This document shows positions 33,359-41,213 of a stretch of DNA of 64,000 nucleotides, piece by piece. Location: positions 744,001 through 808,000 of the forward strand of contig NZ_JAPDHU010000003.1 in the NCBI RefSeq assembly GCF_031921685.1, read 5' to 3'. The position numbers were made by a program, and so were the translations under genes. This DNA is from Terripilifer sp031921685 (GTDB lineage: Bacteria > Pseudomonadota > Alphaproteobacteria > Rhizobiales > Beijerinckiaceae). The notes below the pieces were generated by a model that made no database searches, had not been told where the DNA came from, and worked only from the letters and a program-made list of their open reading frames with translations. The stretch's first letter is position 1, and the number at the start of each line of letters is the position of its first letter.

Positions 33359-34216
33359 ATGCAAACCCCGGACTTTAGACCGAACCGACGAACGGCTCTT
33401 GGCCTGATCGGCACCGCACTCTCCCTGCCCGCTAGTCTCCCCGTCTGGGCGCAAGAAGCTTCGGCACAGGAAAGCAGACGTCCCCGCCTCGACGTGCCCT
33501 ATGTGCCGACACCGCAGGAGGTGGTCGATCGCATGCTCGACATGGCCAAGGTCACGAGCCGCGATTTCGTCATGGATCTCGGCTGTGGCGACGGCCGCAT
33601 GCTGGTCACCGCCGCGCGCAAGTTCGGCGCCTCCGGCTTCGGCGTCGACATCAATCCCGACCGCATCCTCGAGGCCAACGACAATGCCAAAACGGCCGGC
33701 GTCGCCGACAAGGTTTCCTTCGAAGTGCGCAATCTGTTCAGCACGCCGATCGAAAAGGCCTCGGTGCTGACCATGTATCTGCTGCCGGACGTCAACCTGC
33801 AGCTACGTCCGCGCATTCTCAAGGAGATGAAGCCCGGCTCGCGCGTCGTCTCGCACGCCTTCACCATGGGCGATTGGGAAACCGACCAGCGGGCCCAGGT
33901 GGGCGTGCGCGATATCTATTTCTGGATCGTGCCAGCGCAGGTCGAAGGCAAATGGACCGTACGAGAGGGCAACGACACCTATGCGCTCGATCTGAAGCAG
34001 ACCTATCAAAAGTTCGACGGCCTCGCCACGGTCAACGGCGCCGTGGCTAAGGTCACCGGCGGCCAGTTGATCGGCGATCGCATCAGCTTCACCGTCGAAC
34101 CGACAAACGGTCGTCATCGTATTTTCGTCGGCAAGGTCGATGGCGACAAGATGAGCGTCGACACCGCTTCCGCCGCCGATGTCGCTCGCGACTGGAACGC
34201 CACGCGCGCCAACTAG
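33359..34216 (+). CDS. Tat-signal SAM-dependent methyltransferase
   Basis: Class I methyltransferase fold (285 aa) preceded by an export signal. From Met1 it has RPNRRTALGLIGTALSLPASLPVWAQ, a twin-arginine pair (10-11) with hydrophobic core and a likely cut near residue 32. SAM motif I is VMDLGCGDGRMLVTAARKFGASGFGVDINPDRI (71-103), followed by LTMYLLPDVNLQLRPRILKEMKPGSRVV, the motif IV/V region. The C-terminal 80 residues are a beta-rich domain without obvious match. Export of a SAM enzyme is unexpected, because SAM is not known in the periplasm. Either the signal is not used, or substrate and cofactor use is unusual. The ATG at 33359 follows GAGGAAAATC. Confidence 0.85.
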   Translation: MQTPDFRPNRRTALGLIGTALSLPASLPVWAQEASAQESRRPRLDVPYVPTPQEVVDRMLDMAKVTSRDFVMDLGCGDGRMLVTAARKFGASGFGVDINPDRILEANDNAKTAGVADKVSFEVRNLFSTPIEKASVLTMYLLPDVNLQLRPRILKEMKPGSRVVSHAFTMGDWETDQRAQVGVRDIYFWIVPAQVEGKWTVREGNDTYALDLKQTYQKFDGLATVNGAVAKVTGGQLIGDRISFTVEPTNGRHRIFVGKVDGDKMSVDTASAADVARDWNATRAN

Positions 34217-34264
34217 AGCAATAACACCAGCAACGCCATCATCCTCCAGAGAACGGACCCTTCG

Positions 34265-35593
34265 ATGTCTTCTGAAACAGCGGCCGCGCCGCGCCGCGTG
34301 CTGACCGTCGCCGATGCCGTCGCCTTCTTCGTCGGCATCGTCATCGGCGTCGGCATTTTCCGCACGCCGCCCATCGTCGCCTCGGCCACCGGCAGCGAAG
34401 TCCTGTTCATCGGCGCCTGGATCGCCGGCGGTCTCGCCACCTTGATCGGCGCACTCTGCTATGCCGAACTCGCCGCCGCCTATCCCGATGCCGGCGGCGA
34501 ATATCAGTTTCTGTCCCGCGCTTATGGCCGCAGACTGGCGGTGCTGTTCGCCTGGGCGCGCGGCACCGTCATCCAGACCGGCGCCATCGCCCTCGTCGGC
34601 TTCGTCTTCGGCGATTACGCCCAGCAATTGCTGCCACTCGGCCCCAATGGCCCCGGGATCTACGCGGCCATCTCGGTCATTCTCTTCACCGCCATCAACA
34701 TCGCCGGCACGCAGCCTGGCGCCGGCATGCAGAAACTGCTCGAAACCTGCACCGTTCTCGCCATCATCGTGGTCGTTGTCGTCGGCTTCTCCGTCAGCGG
34801 CACCGAGATGAAGCCCGTTGAACCCGGCGCCGGTGGCATGCTTGGCCTCGCCATGGTGCTTGTCTTGCTAAGCTACGGTGGCTGGAACGAAATCGCCTAT
34901 CTCTCCGGCGAATTGCGCGACGTGAAACGCGACATGACCCGCGCGATCTTCATCGGCACGGCGATCGTCACCGTGCTTTATGTCGCCTTCAATCTGGCTT
35001 TGCTGAAAGCCTTTGGCCTCGGCGGCATCGCCGCCAGCAAAGCGCCTGGCGCCGATCTGATGCAACTGGCGGCGGGCAGCACCGGCGTCGCCATCCTGGC
35101 GCTGACGGTGTGCCTCTCTTCGCTCTCGACTCTCAACGGCACGATCTTCACCGGCGCGCGCGTCTACTATGCGCTGGGCCGCGATCTACCATTGATCGCC
35201 AAGCTCGGCGTCTGGAACGAACGCGGTGACAACCCGGCCAATGCCTTCCTGCTGCAAGGCGCGATTTCCCTCGCCCTCGTCGTCTTCGGCCTGATCACCC
35301 GCGACGGCTTCAGCACCATGGTCGACTATACCGCGCCGGTCTTCTGGTTCTTCCTGATGCTCACCGGCTTGTCGCTGTTCATCTTCCGCATCCGCGAGCC
35401 AAACCGCGTGCGGCCGTTCAAAGTGCCGCTCTATCCGCTGACCCCGGCGATCTTCGTCGGTATCTGCGCCTATCTGCTCTATTCTAGCCTGGCCTATACG
35501 GGCTGGGGCGCACTGGTCGGCATCGCGGTCGTCGTCGTCGGTCTGCCGCTGGTGCTGGCGAGCAAGCGACAGCCGGCGCAGGAGCCCGCCTAA
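34265..35593 (+). CDS. Amino acid permease, APC superfamily
   Basis: A 442-residue, 12-helix amino acid/polyamine/organocation transporter. Helix 1 shows the conserved unwound segment GIVIGVGIFRTPP, helix 6 LSYGGWNEIAYLSGELRDVKRDMTRA, and there is a C-terminal run of hydrophobic segments. It is of the LAT/APA type; the exact amino acid cannot be called. It begins about 50 bases after the methyltransferase stop on the same strand and is convergent with the anti-sigma gene, overlapping its stop by 4 bases. Confidence 0.9.
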   Translation: MSSETAAAPRRVLTVADAVAFFVGIVIGVGIFRTPPIVASATGSEVLFIGAWIAGGLATLIGALCYAELAAAYPDAGGEYQFLSRAYGRRLAVLFAWARGTVIQTGAIALVGFVFGDYAQQLLPLGPNGPGIYAAISVILFTAINIAGTQPGAGMQKLLETCTVLAIIVVVVVGFSVSGTEMKPVEPGAGGMLGLAMVLVLLSYGGWNEIAYLSGELRDVKRDMTRAIFIGTAIVTVLYVAFNLALLKAFGLGGIAASKAPGADLMQLAAGSTGVAILALTVCLSSLSTLNGTIFTGARVYYALGRDLPLIAKLGVWNERGDNPANAFLLQGAISLALVVFGLITRDGFSTMVDYTAPVFWFFLMLTGLSLFIFRIREPNRVRPFKVPLYPLTPAIFVGICAYLLYSSLAYTGWGALVGIAVVVVGLPLVLASKRQPAQEPA

Positions 35594-36327
35594 AGCGCGA
35601 CAGCCGCGTTGCCCTTGTTCAAGATCGGTCCGGTCGGACGGCCGATCGGGGAGCCCGTCGCCGGCTCAAGGGTCATCTCGAACAATTGGCCTGCCGTTGG
35701 ACGCGGCAGGCCATCGAGCCGCAGGTCGATCTTGCCCGATACGCTTTGAATCAGGCCGATCGACTTCGGCCCAATGGCGCGATCCCACAAGGTCCAGATC
35801 TCGACCGCACGCCCCGACGGAATGGCGATCGGCTTGATGGTCTGCAATTCGGCCCGGCCATCGGCAAAAGCGCGCACGACGGCCGCCGCCTCGTTCTGAT
35901 CGGTCATCAGAACCGCGACAAGCACGGGCTGGCGATTGGCCTGCTGCATGAAATAGCCCATACCAAAAGCCAGAAGAAGAGCCGCTGCCGCGGCGGCGAA
36001 TCCAGCGCCACGCCAGAACGGCAGCGAGTCCCATAGAGCCATCCAGCGTGATGGCCGTGCCTCGACACGGCCGGCCCGCGGCGCAACCGAGGGGCCCAGC
36101 GCCGTCTCAATCCTGGACCACAGGGCATCACCAGCCTGCCCGCCAGGGACCGTTTCATCAAGCGCGCCCAATCTTTGCCGCCACGCGCCGACGCGGCGAG
36201 CGAAATCCGCATCCGTTTCCATCATCGTCTCCAGACGCGGCATGTCCACGGCCTCGACGAGGCCAAGAACATATTCGGCCGCGAGAACATCCTTCTCTTC
36301 CTCGGAGGTCGGCACCGGATCGTTCAT
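35590..36327 (-). CDS. Anti-sigma factor, RskA-like
   Basis: Membrane anti-sigma factor (245 aa). The N-terminal 75 residues (AAEYVLGLVEAVDMPRLETMME, FARRVGAWRQRLGAL) match the cytoplasmic anti-sigma domain that holds the sigma factor. One transmembrane helix is at about 107-126 (GAGFAAAAAALLLAFGMGYF), then a periplasmic RskA C-terminal domain (VAVLMTDQNEAAAVVRAFAD, GRAVEIWTLWD, GLPRPTAGQLFEMTLEPATGSPIGRPTGPIL). It overlaps the sigma factor by ATGA (36324-36327), so they are translated together. Release of the sigma factor by cleavage is expected from the family. Confidence 0.92.
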   Translation of the reverse strand: MNDPVPTSEEEKDVLAAEYVLGLVEAVDMPRLETMMETDADFARRVGAWRQRLGALDETVPGGQAGDALWSRIETALGPSVAPRAGRVEARPSRWMALWDSLPFWRGAGFAAAAAALLLAFGMGYFMQQANRQPVLVAVLMTDQNEAAAVVRAFADGRAELQTIKPIAIPSGRAVEIWTLWDRAIGPKSIGLIQSVSGKIDLRLDGLPRPTAGQLFEMTLEPATGSPIGRPTGPILNKGNAAVAL

Positions 36328-36872
36328 CCCATGCACTCCCTCAGGGAGATGAGGCTCCGGCGCAGCCAGGATTTGACGGTGCCAAGCGGCATGCCGAGCT
36401 TGCTCGCCAGATCGGAATGGGACAGACCATGCACATAGGCGAGTACGATCGCGGCGCGCCGATCGGCCGCCAACCCCTGCAGGCAACGGCGTAACGCGGC
36501 CTTGTCGGACAATTGCGTGACGATCGTTTCCGGATCGTCGTCCTCACTCGCCTGTTCCTCTCCGATCGGAGCATCGGAGAATTCCAGCCGCCGCTCGCCC
36601 CGCAACATGTTCAACGCACGATGACGCAGAATGGCATAAACCCACGTCCGGCCGGCGCCACGCGCCGCATCGAATGTCGAAGCCTTATGCCAGATCGAGA
36701 CGAAAGTATCTTGCACCGCTTCCTCGGCCAGAGCCCTGCGTCTCAACAATCTTTGCGCGACCCCAATCATGCGCGATGCTTCCAATTCGTAAAGCGCACG
36801 CAGGGCCGAGCGATCTCCCAAAGCGCAGGCCCGGATGAGGTCATCACAATCGATGGCGACCCTGGTCGTCAT
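36324..36872 (-). CDS. ECF RNA polymerase sigma factor (SigK-like)
   Basis: An ECF sigma factor of 182 aa with region 2 (LYELEASRMIGVAQRLLRRRALAEEAVQDTFVSIWHKA, ending in the TWVYAILRHRALNMLR block) and region 4 (ADRRAAIVLAYVHGLSHSDLASKLGMPLGTVKSWLRRSLISLREC). The start at 36872 follows GGAGGAACA. It is encoded with its RskA-type anti-sigma factor and divergent from a DUF4394 protein gene across 167 bases, so that gene is the likeliest first target. Stress signal unknown. Confidence 0.95.
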   Translation of the reverse strand: MTTRVAIDCDDLIRACALGDRSALRALYELEASRMIGVAQRLLRRRALAEEAVQDTFVSIWHKASTFDAARGAGRTWVYAILRHRALNMLRGERRLEFSDAPIGEEQASEDDDPETIVTQLSDKAALRRCLQGLAADRRAAIVLAYVHGLSHSDLASKLGMPLGTVKSWLRRSLISLRECMG

Positions 36873-37039
36873 TGTTCCTCCACGCGCAAACCCGCTAATG
36901 CGTGAATACGCGTGAGTTCTTCGATTGGATGCGCGGTAAGCAAAAAATATTTTCCGGCCAACTTCCGCATCCACGCCGGCCGCCGCGTGTATCCCCTCTT
37001 GAGAGCGGCATGGCGCCGCCTCGGTAACGGGAGATACCC

Positions 37040-37825
37040 ATGTACAAGTCCGCGATCTTGGCCTCCGCTCTGCTCGGTTCCGTGGCGCTCGCCAGCCAAG
37101 TCCATGCCGACACCGTCGCCGTCCTGACCGACGATGCCACCATCACGATCGTCGATCCCGCGGGCAAAATGGCCGCCAAAAGCTGGAAGGTGAGCGGCAT
37201 CACCGGCAAGCTTGCCGGCATCGACGTGCGCCCCGCCGACGGCATGCTCTATGGCCTCCTCGAAGACGGCACGGTTGTGACCATCGATACCGCAAGCGGC
37301 AAAGCAACCACGAAGTCGAAGCTCGAAGTGATGCTGCCCAAGGGCACGATGGCCACCGTCGACTTCAACCCGGTCGCCGATCGCCTACGCGTCATCGGCT
37401 CCGATGGCATGAATCTGCGCGCCAATGTCGACGACGGCAAAGTGACGACCGACAAACCGCTGAACTTCGCCGAGACAGATGCGATGAAGGGCAAGCCGCC
37501 GAAGGTCGTGGCAGGCGCCTACATCAACTCCATGAAGGGCGCGAAGGAAACCACACTCTACGACATCGATAGCACCGACTGGACCTTGCTGAAGCAGGCA
37601 CCTCCGAACGATGGCGTCCTGACCACCGTCGGCAAGCTGGGCCTGAAGGACAAAGTAACGGCCTTCGATATCGCCTCCGATGGCAAGGGCGGCAATGACG
37701 CCTGGCTCATCTCCGGCAACATGCTCTACAAGCTCGACCTGGCGACGGCGAAGACCAGCGGCGCCGTTGCATTGAAGGGCGTCAACGGCACGATCCGCGA
37801 CATGGCCGTTCTGCCGGCGATGTAG
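37040..37825 (+). CDS. Exported DUF4394 protein
   Basis: A 261-residue protein with a signal peptide (cut near HADT) and a beta-propeller-like DUF4394 body: repeats such as ADGMLYGLLEDGTVVTIDTASGKAT, VDFNPVADRLRVIGSDGMNLRANVDDGKVT, ETTLYDIDSTDWTLLKQAPPNDGVLTTVGKLG, and DAWLISGNMLYKLDLATAKTSGAV. The family often lies next to SigK/RskA-type pairs, so it is likely part of that envelope stress regulon. Periplasmic or secreted; molecular role unknown. It is convergent with the glutathionylspermidine-synthase-like gene, 3 bases away. Confidence 0.88.
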   Translation: MYKSAILASALLGSVALASQVHADTVAVLTDDATITIVDPAGKMAAKSWKVSGITGKLAGIDVRPADGMLYGLLEDGTVVTIDTASGKATTKSKLEVMLPKGTMATVDFNPVADRLRVIGSDGMNLRANVDDGKVTTDKPLNFAETDAMKGKPPKVVAGAYINSMKGAKETTLYDIDSTDWTLLKQAPPNDGVLTTVGKLGLKDKVTAFDIASDGKGGNDAWLISGNMLYKLDLATAKTSGAVALKGVNGTIRDMAVLPAM

Positions 37826-37828
37826 GGT

Positions 37829-38986
37829 TCAGCCGATGATGGCGTGCGGCACGAAGCGTGACATGTTGCCGATGATCGGCGTGTCATCCTCGCGCAAACC
37901 AATGCCGCACGCAGTATCGCCGACGATCCAACTGCCGACGGTTGCATAGCGGCCGTCGAAACGCGGCGGCATCGCCAGTTCCTGCACGATGAACCCTTCA
38001 GCGCCGTAAGTGCCGTCGGAATGGGCGATGGCGCGGCCGCGATCGACCATGTCTATATTGGCGCCCTCGCGCGAATAGATCGGCTTGCGCACGTGATTGC
38101 GGGCGAGCTTCGCCGCGCCCGGCTCATCGGCGAAATAGGCCGGCAGCAGATTGGGATGACCGGGCTCGGCTTCCCACAGCAGAGCCAACAGACCTTTGTT
38201 CGACAGAATGCTCTTCCATGGCGGTTCGAGAAAACGCGTCGTCTTCATCGACGGCGAACGGCCGAACGCGTCCGTCAGCATCCATTCCCACGGATAGAGC
38301 TTGAACAGCCAATCGATCGGCTTCTCGGCCAGATCGACGAAACGCTCACCGTCATCGCCAATATCGGTGATGTAAATCGACGACACGCCAAGCCCCGCCT
38401 GCGCGGCACAATCGGCCAGATAGCCGATCGTCCCTTCATCCTCCACCATGTCCTTCATGCACGAGAAATGCACATGGCCAGCACCGACGACCACGCGCCA
38501 GCGCTGTATCAGCGCTTCATGGATCGAGTTGAACTGATCGGCATCGTCGGGCAAGGCGCGCCGTTCGCGGCCGTTCTCCAGCCAATGCCATTGCACCACG
38601 GCCGATTCGAACAGCGAGGTCGGCGTGTCGGCATTATATTCGAGCAAGCGGGCCGGACCGTGCCCGTCATAGACCATGTCGAAACGGCCGTAGAGCGACG
38701 GCTGGCGCCTGCGCCAGCTGTCGAGGATCAAAGGCCAGGCGTGCGCCGGAATGCGCAACCGCGTCAGATCCCTTTCGCTGCCGACGATGCGGCCGACCAT
38801 GTCGAGACACAGCGCCGCCAGCTCCTGGGACGGCGTTTCGAGATCGTTCTCGATCTGGTCGAGGGTGAAGGCGTAATAGGCTTCGTCCTGCCAATAGGGC
38901 TGGCCATCGGCCGCATGATAGGTGAAGCCGATCTGACGCGCGTATTCAGCGAAGTCCGGGCGCGGCGCGATGCGCAAGCGCCTCAT
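37829..38986 (-). CDS. Glutathionylspermidine-synthase-like ATP-grasp ligase (YjfC/YgiC type)
   Basis: ATP-grasp protein of 385 aa in the GSP_synth family, the synthetase half without the amidase domain of E. coli Gss. Conserved blocks are RFDMVYDGHGPARLLEYNADTPTSLFES, DMVEDEGTIGYLADCA, DWLFKLYPWEWM, EPPWKSILSNKGLLALLWEAEPGHPNLLPAYF, KPIYSREGANI, and FIVQELAMPPRFDGRYATVGSWIVGD, carrying the ATP and magnesium ligands. E. coli YgiC and YjfC make no glutathionylspermidine in vitro as far as known, so a peptide-amine ligase of unknown substrate is the best call. It follows the Ser/Gly-rich gene with stop and start adjoining (TAG-ATG). Confidence 0.9.
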   Translation of the reverse strand: MRRLRIAPRPDFAEYARQIGFTYHAADGQPYWQDEAYYAFTLDQIENDLETPSQELAALCLDMVGRIVGSERDLTRLRIPAHAWPLILDSWRRRQPSLYGRFDMVYDGHGPARLLEYNADTPTSLFESAVVQWHWLENGRERRALPDDADQFNSIHEALIQRWRVVVGAGHVHFSCMKDMVEDEGTIGYLADCAAQAGLGVSSIYITDIGDDGERFVDLAEKPIDWLFKLYPWEWMLTDAFGRSPSMKTTRFLEPPWKSILSNKGLLALLWEAEPGHPNLLPAYFADEPGAAKLARNHVRKPIYSREGANIDMVDRGRAIAHSDGTYGAEGFIVQELAMPPRFDGRYATVGSWIVGDTACGIGLREDDTPIIGNMSRFVPHAIIG

Positions 38987-39355
38987 CTAGCCGCCGCCCG
39001 AGAAGTGAAAGCCGCCGCTCGATCCAAAGCCACCGCGCGCGATCGTGCTGTGACCTGATCCCGAATCGGAACCCGACGAACCAAATCCCCACGAACGAGA
39101 CGAGGAAGAGCCGCCATGGGACGAACCGCCAGATGAACTGCGCGACGACGAGCACTGCTGCTGCCCTGTCGCCGGATCGACCTCGCACTGTTCGCGCGGC
39201 GTGAAGGCGAAGATCGACATGCCGCCGGCGGCGATGAGGCCGATGGCAAGCGTACTCTTGCGCCCCGCCGACATGCCCGGTTTGCTTGAGACACCACGTT
39301 GCGCGGCGCCCGATTTACCCAGATTGATGGGACGTTTGGCAGGATTGACGCTCAT
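38987..39355 (-). CDS. Ser/Gly-rich small protein, YjfM/YgiB-like position
   Basis: A 122-residue protein: basic N-terminus, one hydrophobic segment at about 34-51 (TLAIGLIAAGGMSIFAF), a short Cys-containing stretch (EQCEVDPATGQQQCSS), and a 50-residue tail of Ser, Gly and a few aromatic residues. It sits between DUF350 and the ligase, the place of DUF1190 (YjfM/YgiB) proteins in enterobacteria, and has the same membrane-then-Ser/Gly layout. Sequence identity to DUF1190 cannot be judged here. The tail could be a substrate of the neighbouring ligase, but that is inference. Confidence 0.7.
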   Translation of the reverse strand: MSVNPAKRPINLGKSGAAQRGVSSKPGMSAGRKSTLAIGLIAAGGMSIFAFTPREQCEVDPATGQQQCSSSRSSSGGSSHGGSSSSRSWGFGSSGSDSGSGHSTIARGGFGSSGGFHFSGGG

Positions 39356-39362
39356 GTCGCGC

Positions 39363-39770
39363 TCACGGCGTCATGCTGCTGGCACTGACGATGCCGACCG
39401 TCAGCGACACCGTGCCGAGCCAGATCGCCGCGGCGATCGAATTATCCTCGATGCTCTTCGACAACGTCGGATGCGCCAACCGCGCCAGGCCGTAGCCCGC
39501 CACCTGCACGATGAGGGACACCAGCGCCCAGATCGCGAAATCGATCATGCCGGCCGAATGCCGGATCGCCGAGGTCAGCGGCATGGCAAAGCCGATCAGG
39601 CTCATGCCCAGAGCCACGGCGGCGGAGGCATTGTGGTTCTCGACGATTAACGTGAATTCGCGATGCGGCGTGATGCGCGTGTAGATCAACAGAAAGAGCG
39701 CGCAAAAACCAATGGCGGCGACGAGATAGGCGGCGAAGGCCGGCAAGCCGCTCAAGGATGAAACGATCAC
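39363..39770 (-). CDS. DUF350 membrane protein (YjfL-like)
   Basis: Integral membrane protein of 135 aa, GTG start at 39770, with four hydrophobic helices: PAFAAYLVAAIGFCALFLLIYTRITPH, NASAAVALGMSLIGFAMPLTSAI, FAIWALVSLIVQVAGYGLARL, AAAIWLGTVSLTVGIVSASS. The NAS-AVALGG-like block in helix 2 and the DN-x-IAAAI block in helix 4 are typical of DUF350. It heads the three-gene operon with 7 bases to the next gene. Family role unknown. Confidence 0.88.
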   Translation of the reverse strand: MIVSSLSGLPAFAAYLVAAIGFCALFLLIYTRITPHREFTLIVENHNASAAVALGMSLIGFAMPLTSAIRHSAGMIDFAIWALVSLIVQVAGYGLARLAHPTLSKSIEDNSIAAAIWLGTVSLTVGIVSASSMTP

Positions 39771-39854
39771 GGGTCACCATCCTTCGTCATGAAGCCCAAG
39801 CAAAAGCCCAAGCATACTACGGCTAACATCGCGGTTTTGTGAACCGTCGGTCGC

Positions 39855-40262
39855 TCAGGCCGGCTTCTTGCGCTTGCCGCCCCGCCGCTTCGCTCCCGGC
39901 GGATTGGCCGGATCGAAACCATAGTCGTAAGTCAGCTCCTCGCCGCGTGCGATATCGCACAGCGCGCGAATCCACACACCACCGCGATGCATGATGGCAT
40001 CGGCATTCGGTGTCAGCGAGTGGTTGATGTAAATCGCCTCGTTGCCGCCCACGAGGCCATCGACATAGTGCGTATCGAGCTTGAACAGCAGCGTATAGCC
40101 GATGGAGTTATAGAACGTGTCGCGCCGCCGGCCCTCGGCCAGGGAAATCTTCTGACCCGTATATTCGATGATCCAGGCACCGGCCGGAATCCGCTCGGCC
40201 GCGAACAGACCGCGTCCATGGATCGCCGATTGGCCCAGTTTCAATCGATAGGTCTTCGCCAT
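39855..40262 (-). CDS. Stand-alone SET-domain protein methyltransferase
   Basis: A 135-residue minimal SET domain: IHGRGLFAAERIPAGAWIIEYTG (14-36), YINHSLTPNADA (78-89, NHS motif binding SAM), and GEELTYDYGF (107-116, catalytic Tyr). It ends in a very basic tail (AKRRGGKRKKPA), fitting binding to nucleic acid or an acidic partner. Bacterial SET proteins of this size methylate lysines on unknown targets. The start at 40262 (MAKTYRLK) is chosen; ATG at 40301 would add 13 residues. It lies between the yjfLMC-like operon and the transglutaminase operon, all leftward, with 85 and 70-base gaps. Confidence 0.9.
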   Translation of the reverse strand: MAKTYRLKLGQSAIHGRGLFAAERIPAGAWIIEYTGQKISLAEGRRRDTFYNSIGYTLLFKLDTHYVDGLVGGNEAIYINHSLTPNADAIMHRGGVWIRALCDIARGEELTYDYGFDPANPPGAKRRGGKRKKPA

Positions 40263-40331
40263 TTTCAGGTCCACCGTCCGCGCCTCCAGGCGCAGGCTCA
40301 TCGCATTACAGATTCGTGGATTTCGCGCAAA

Positions 40332-41213
40332 TCAGGCCGTTACCGGTGCCACGTCGACGCTGACCGAAAGGCTGTCGCGTCCCGACCCGATGAAGACGCC
40401 TTTCACCGGCGACACGTCGCTATAGTCGCGACCAATGGCGACTTCCACATGATCGTCGCCGATCAGCAAGGCGTTTGTGGGATCAAGACCGATCCAGCCG
40501 AACTCGGCGCCGCACCACAGCGACACCCAGGCATGAGACGCATCGGCGCCCTGCAAACGCGGCCGTCCGCGCGGCGGAATAGTGCGGATATAGCCGCTGA
40601 CGTAAGCGGCCGAGAGGCCGAGACCACGCAAGCCGGCGATCATCAGATGGGCGAAATCCTGACAGACGCCGCTGCGCTGCTCGAAGACCTGGTCCAGCGG
40701 CGTGGAGATTGCCGTCGTGCCCGGCACATAGCGGAATTCGTCGCGAATACGCGTCATCAATTCGATGCCGGCTTCCAGGATAGGACGTCCCGGCGCAAAA
40801 CTCGCCCGCGCGAATTGCGTGGCGGGTGTCGAGAGATAAGCCAGCCGACTGGCATAAAGAAAATGCACCGGTGACTGCGGGCCGAGCGAGGGCGCATTCA
40901 GTGCGTCACGTGCCACGGTTTCCCAAGGCCGCGTCAGCGCCGCCGCCGGCACTTGCGGCCGTTCAACCTCGATGCGCGAGACGGTGCGAATATCGAGCGC
41001 CTGATGCGGCCGCGATATTTTGAGTACCGTCGTGCGGTTGCCGAAGAAATCCTGCCGCGCCTGCATATCCATGGCCGGCGGATCGATTTCGATACGGGTC
41101 TTGATCACATGCTGGCCATTACCCTCGTGGGGCGTCAGATGCAGCATGAAATCGGCCGAGGCCACCGGCAATTCATATTCATAGCTGGTGACATGGGTGA
41201 CGTCGTAGATCAT
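40332..41213 (-). CDS. Bacterial transglutaminase-like cysteine protein
   Basis: Transglutaminase-like peptidase/ligase of 293 aa. It has the N-terminal bacterial TG domain (about 1-85, YDVTHVTSYEYELPVASADFMLHLTP) and catalytic core Cys184 (QRSGVCQDFAHL), His227 (GADASHAWVSLW) and Asp244 (GWIGLDPTNAL). No signal peptide. It is the third gene of the operon, overlapping the ATP-grasp gene by 4 bases (ATGA at 41210-41213). Comparative work by Iyer and Aravind groups such operons as peptide-modification systems; the substrate is not known. Confidence 0.93.
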   Translation of the reverse strand: MIYDVTHVTSYEYELPVASADFMLHLTPHEGNGQHVIKTRIEIDPPAMDMQARQDFFGNRTTVLKISRPHQALDIRTVSRIEVERPQVPAAALTRPWETVARDALNAPSLGPQSPVHFLYASRLAYLSTPATQFARASFAPGRPILEAGIELMTRIRDEFRYVPGTTAISTPLDQVFEQRSGVCQDFAHLMIAGLRGLGLSAAYVSGYIRTIPPRGRPRLQGADASHAWVSLWCGAEFGWIGLDPTNALLIGDDHVEVAIGRDYSDVSPVKGVFIGSGRDSLSVSVDVAPVTA

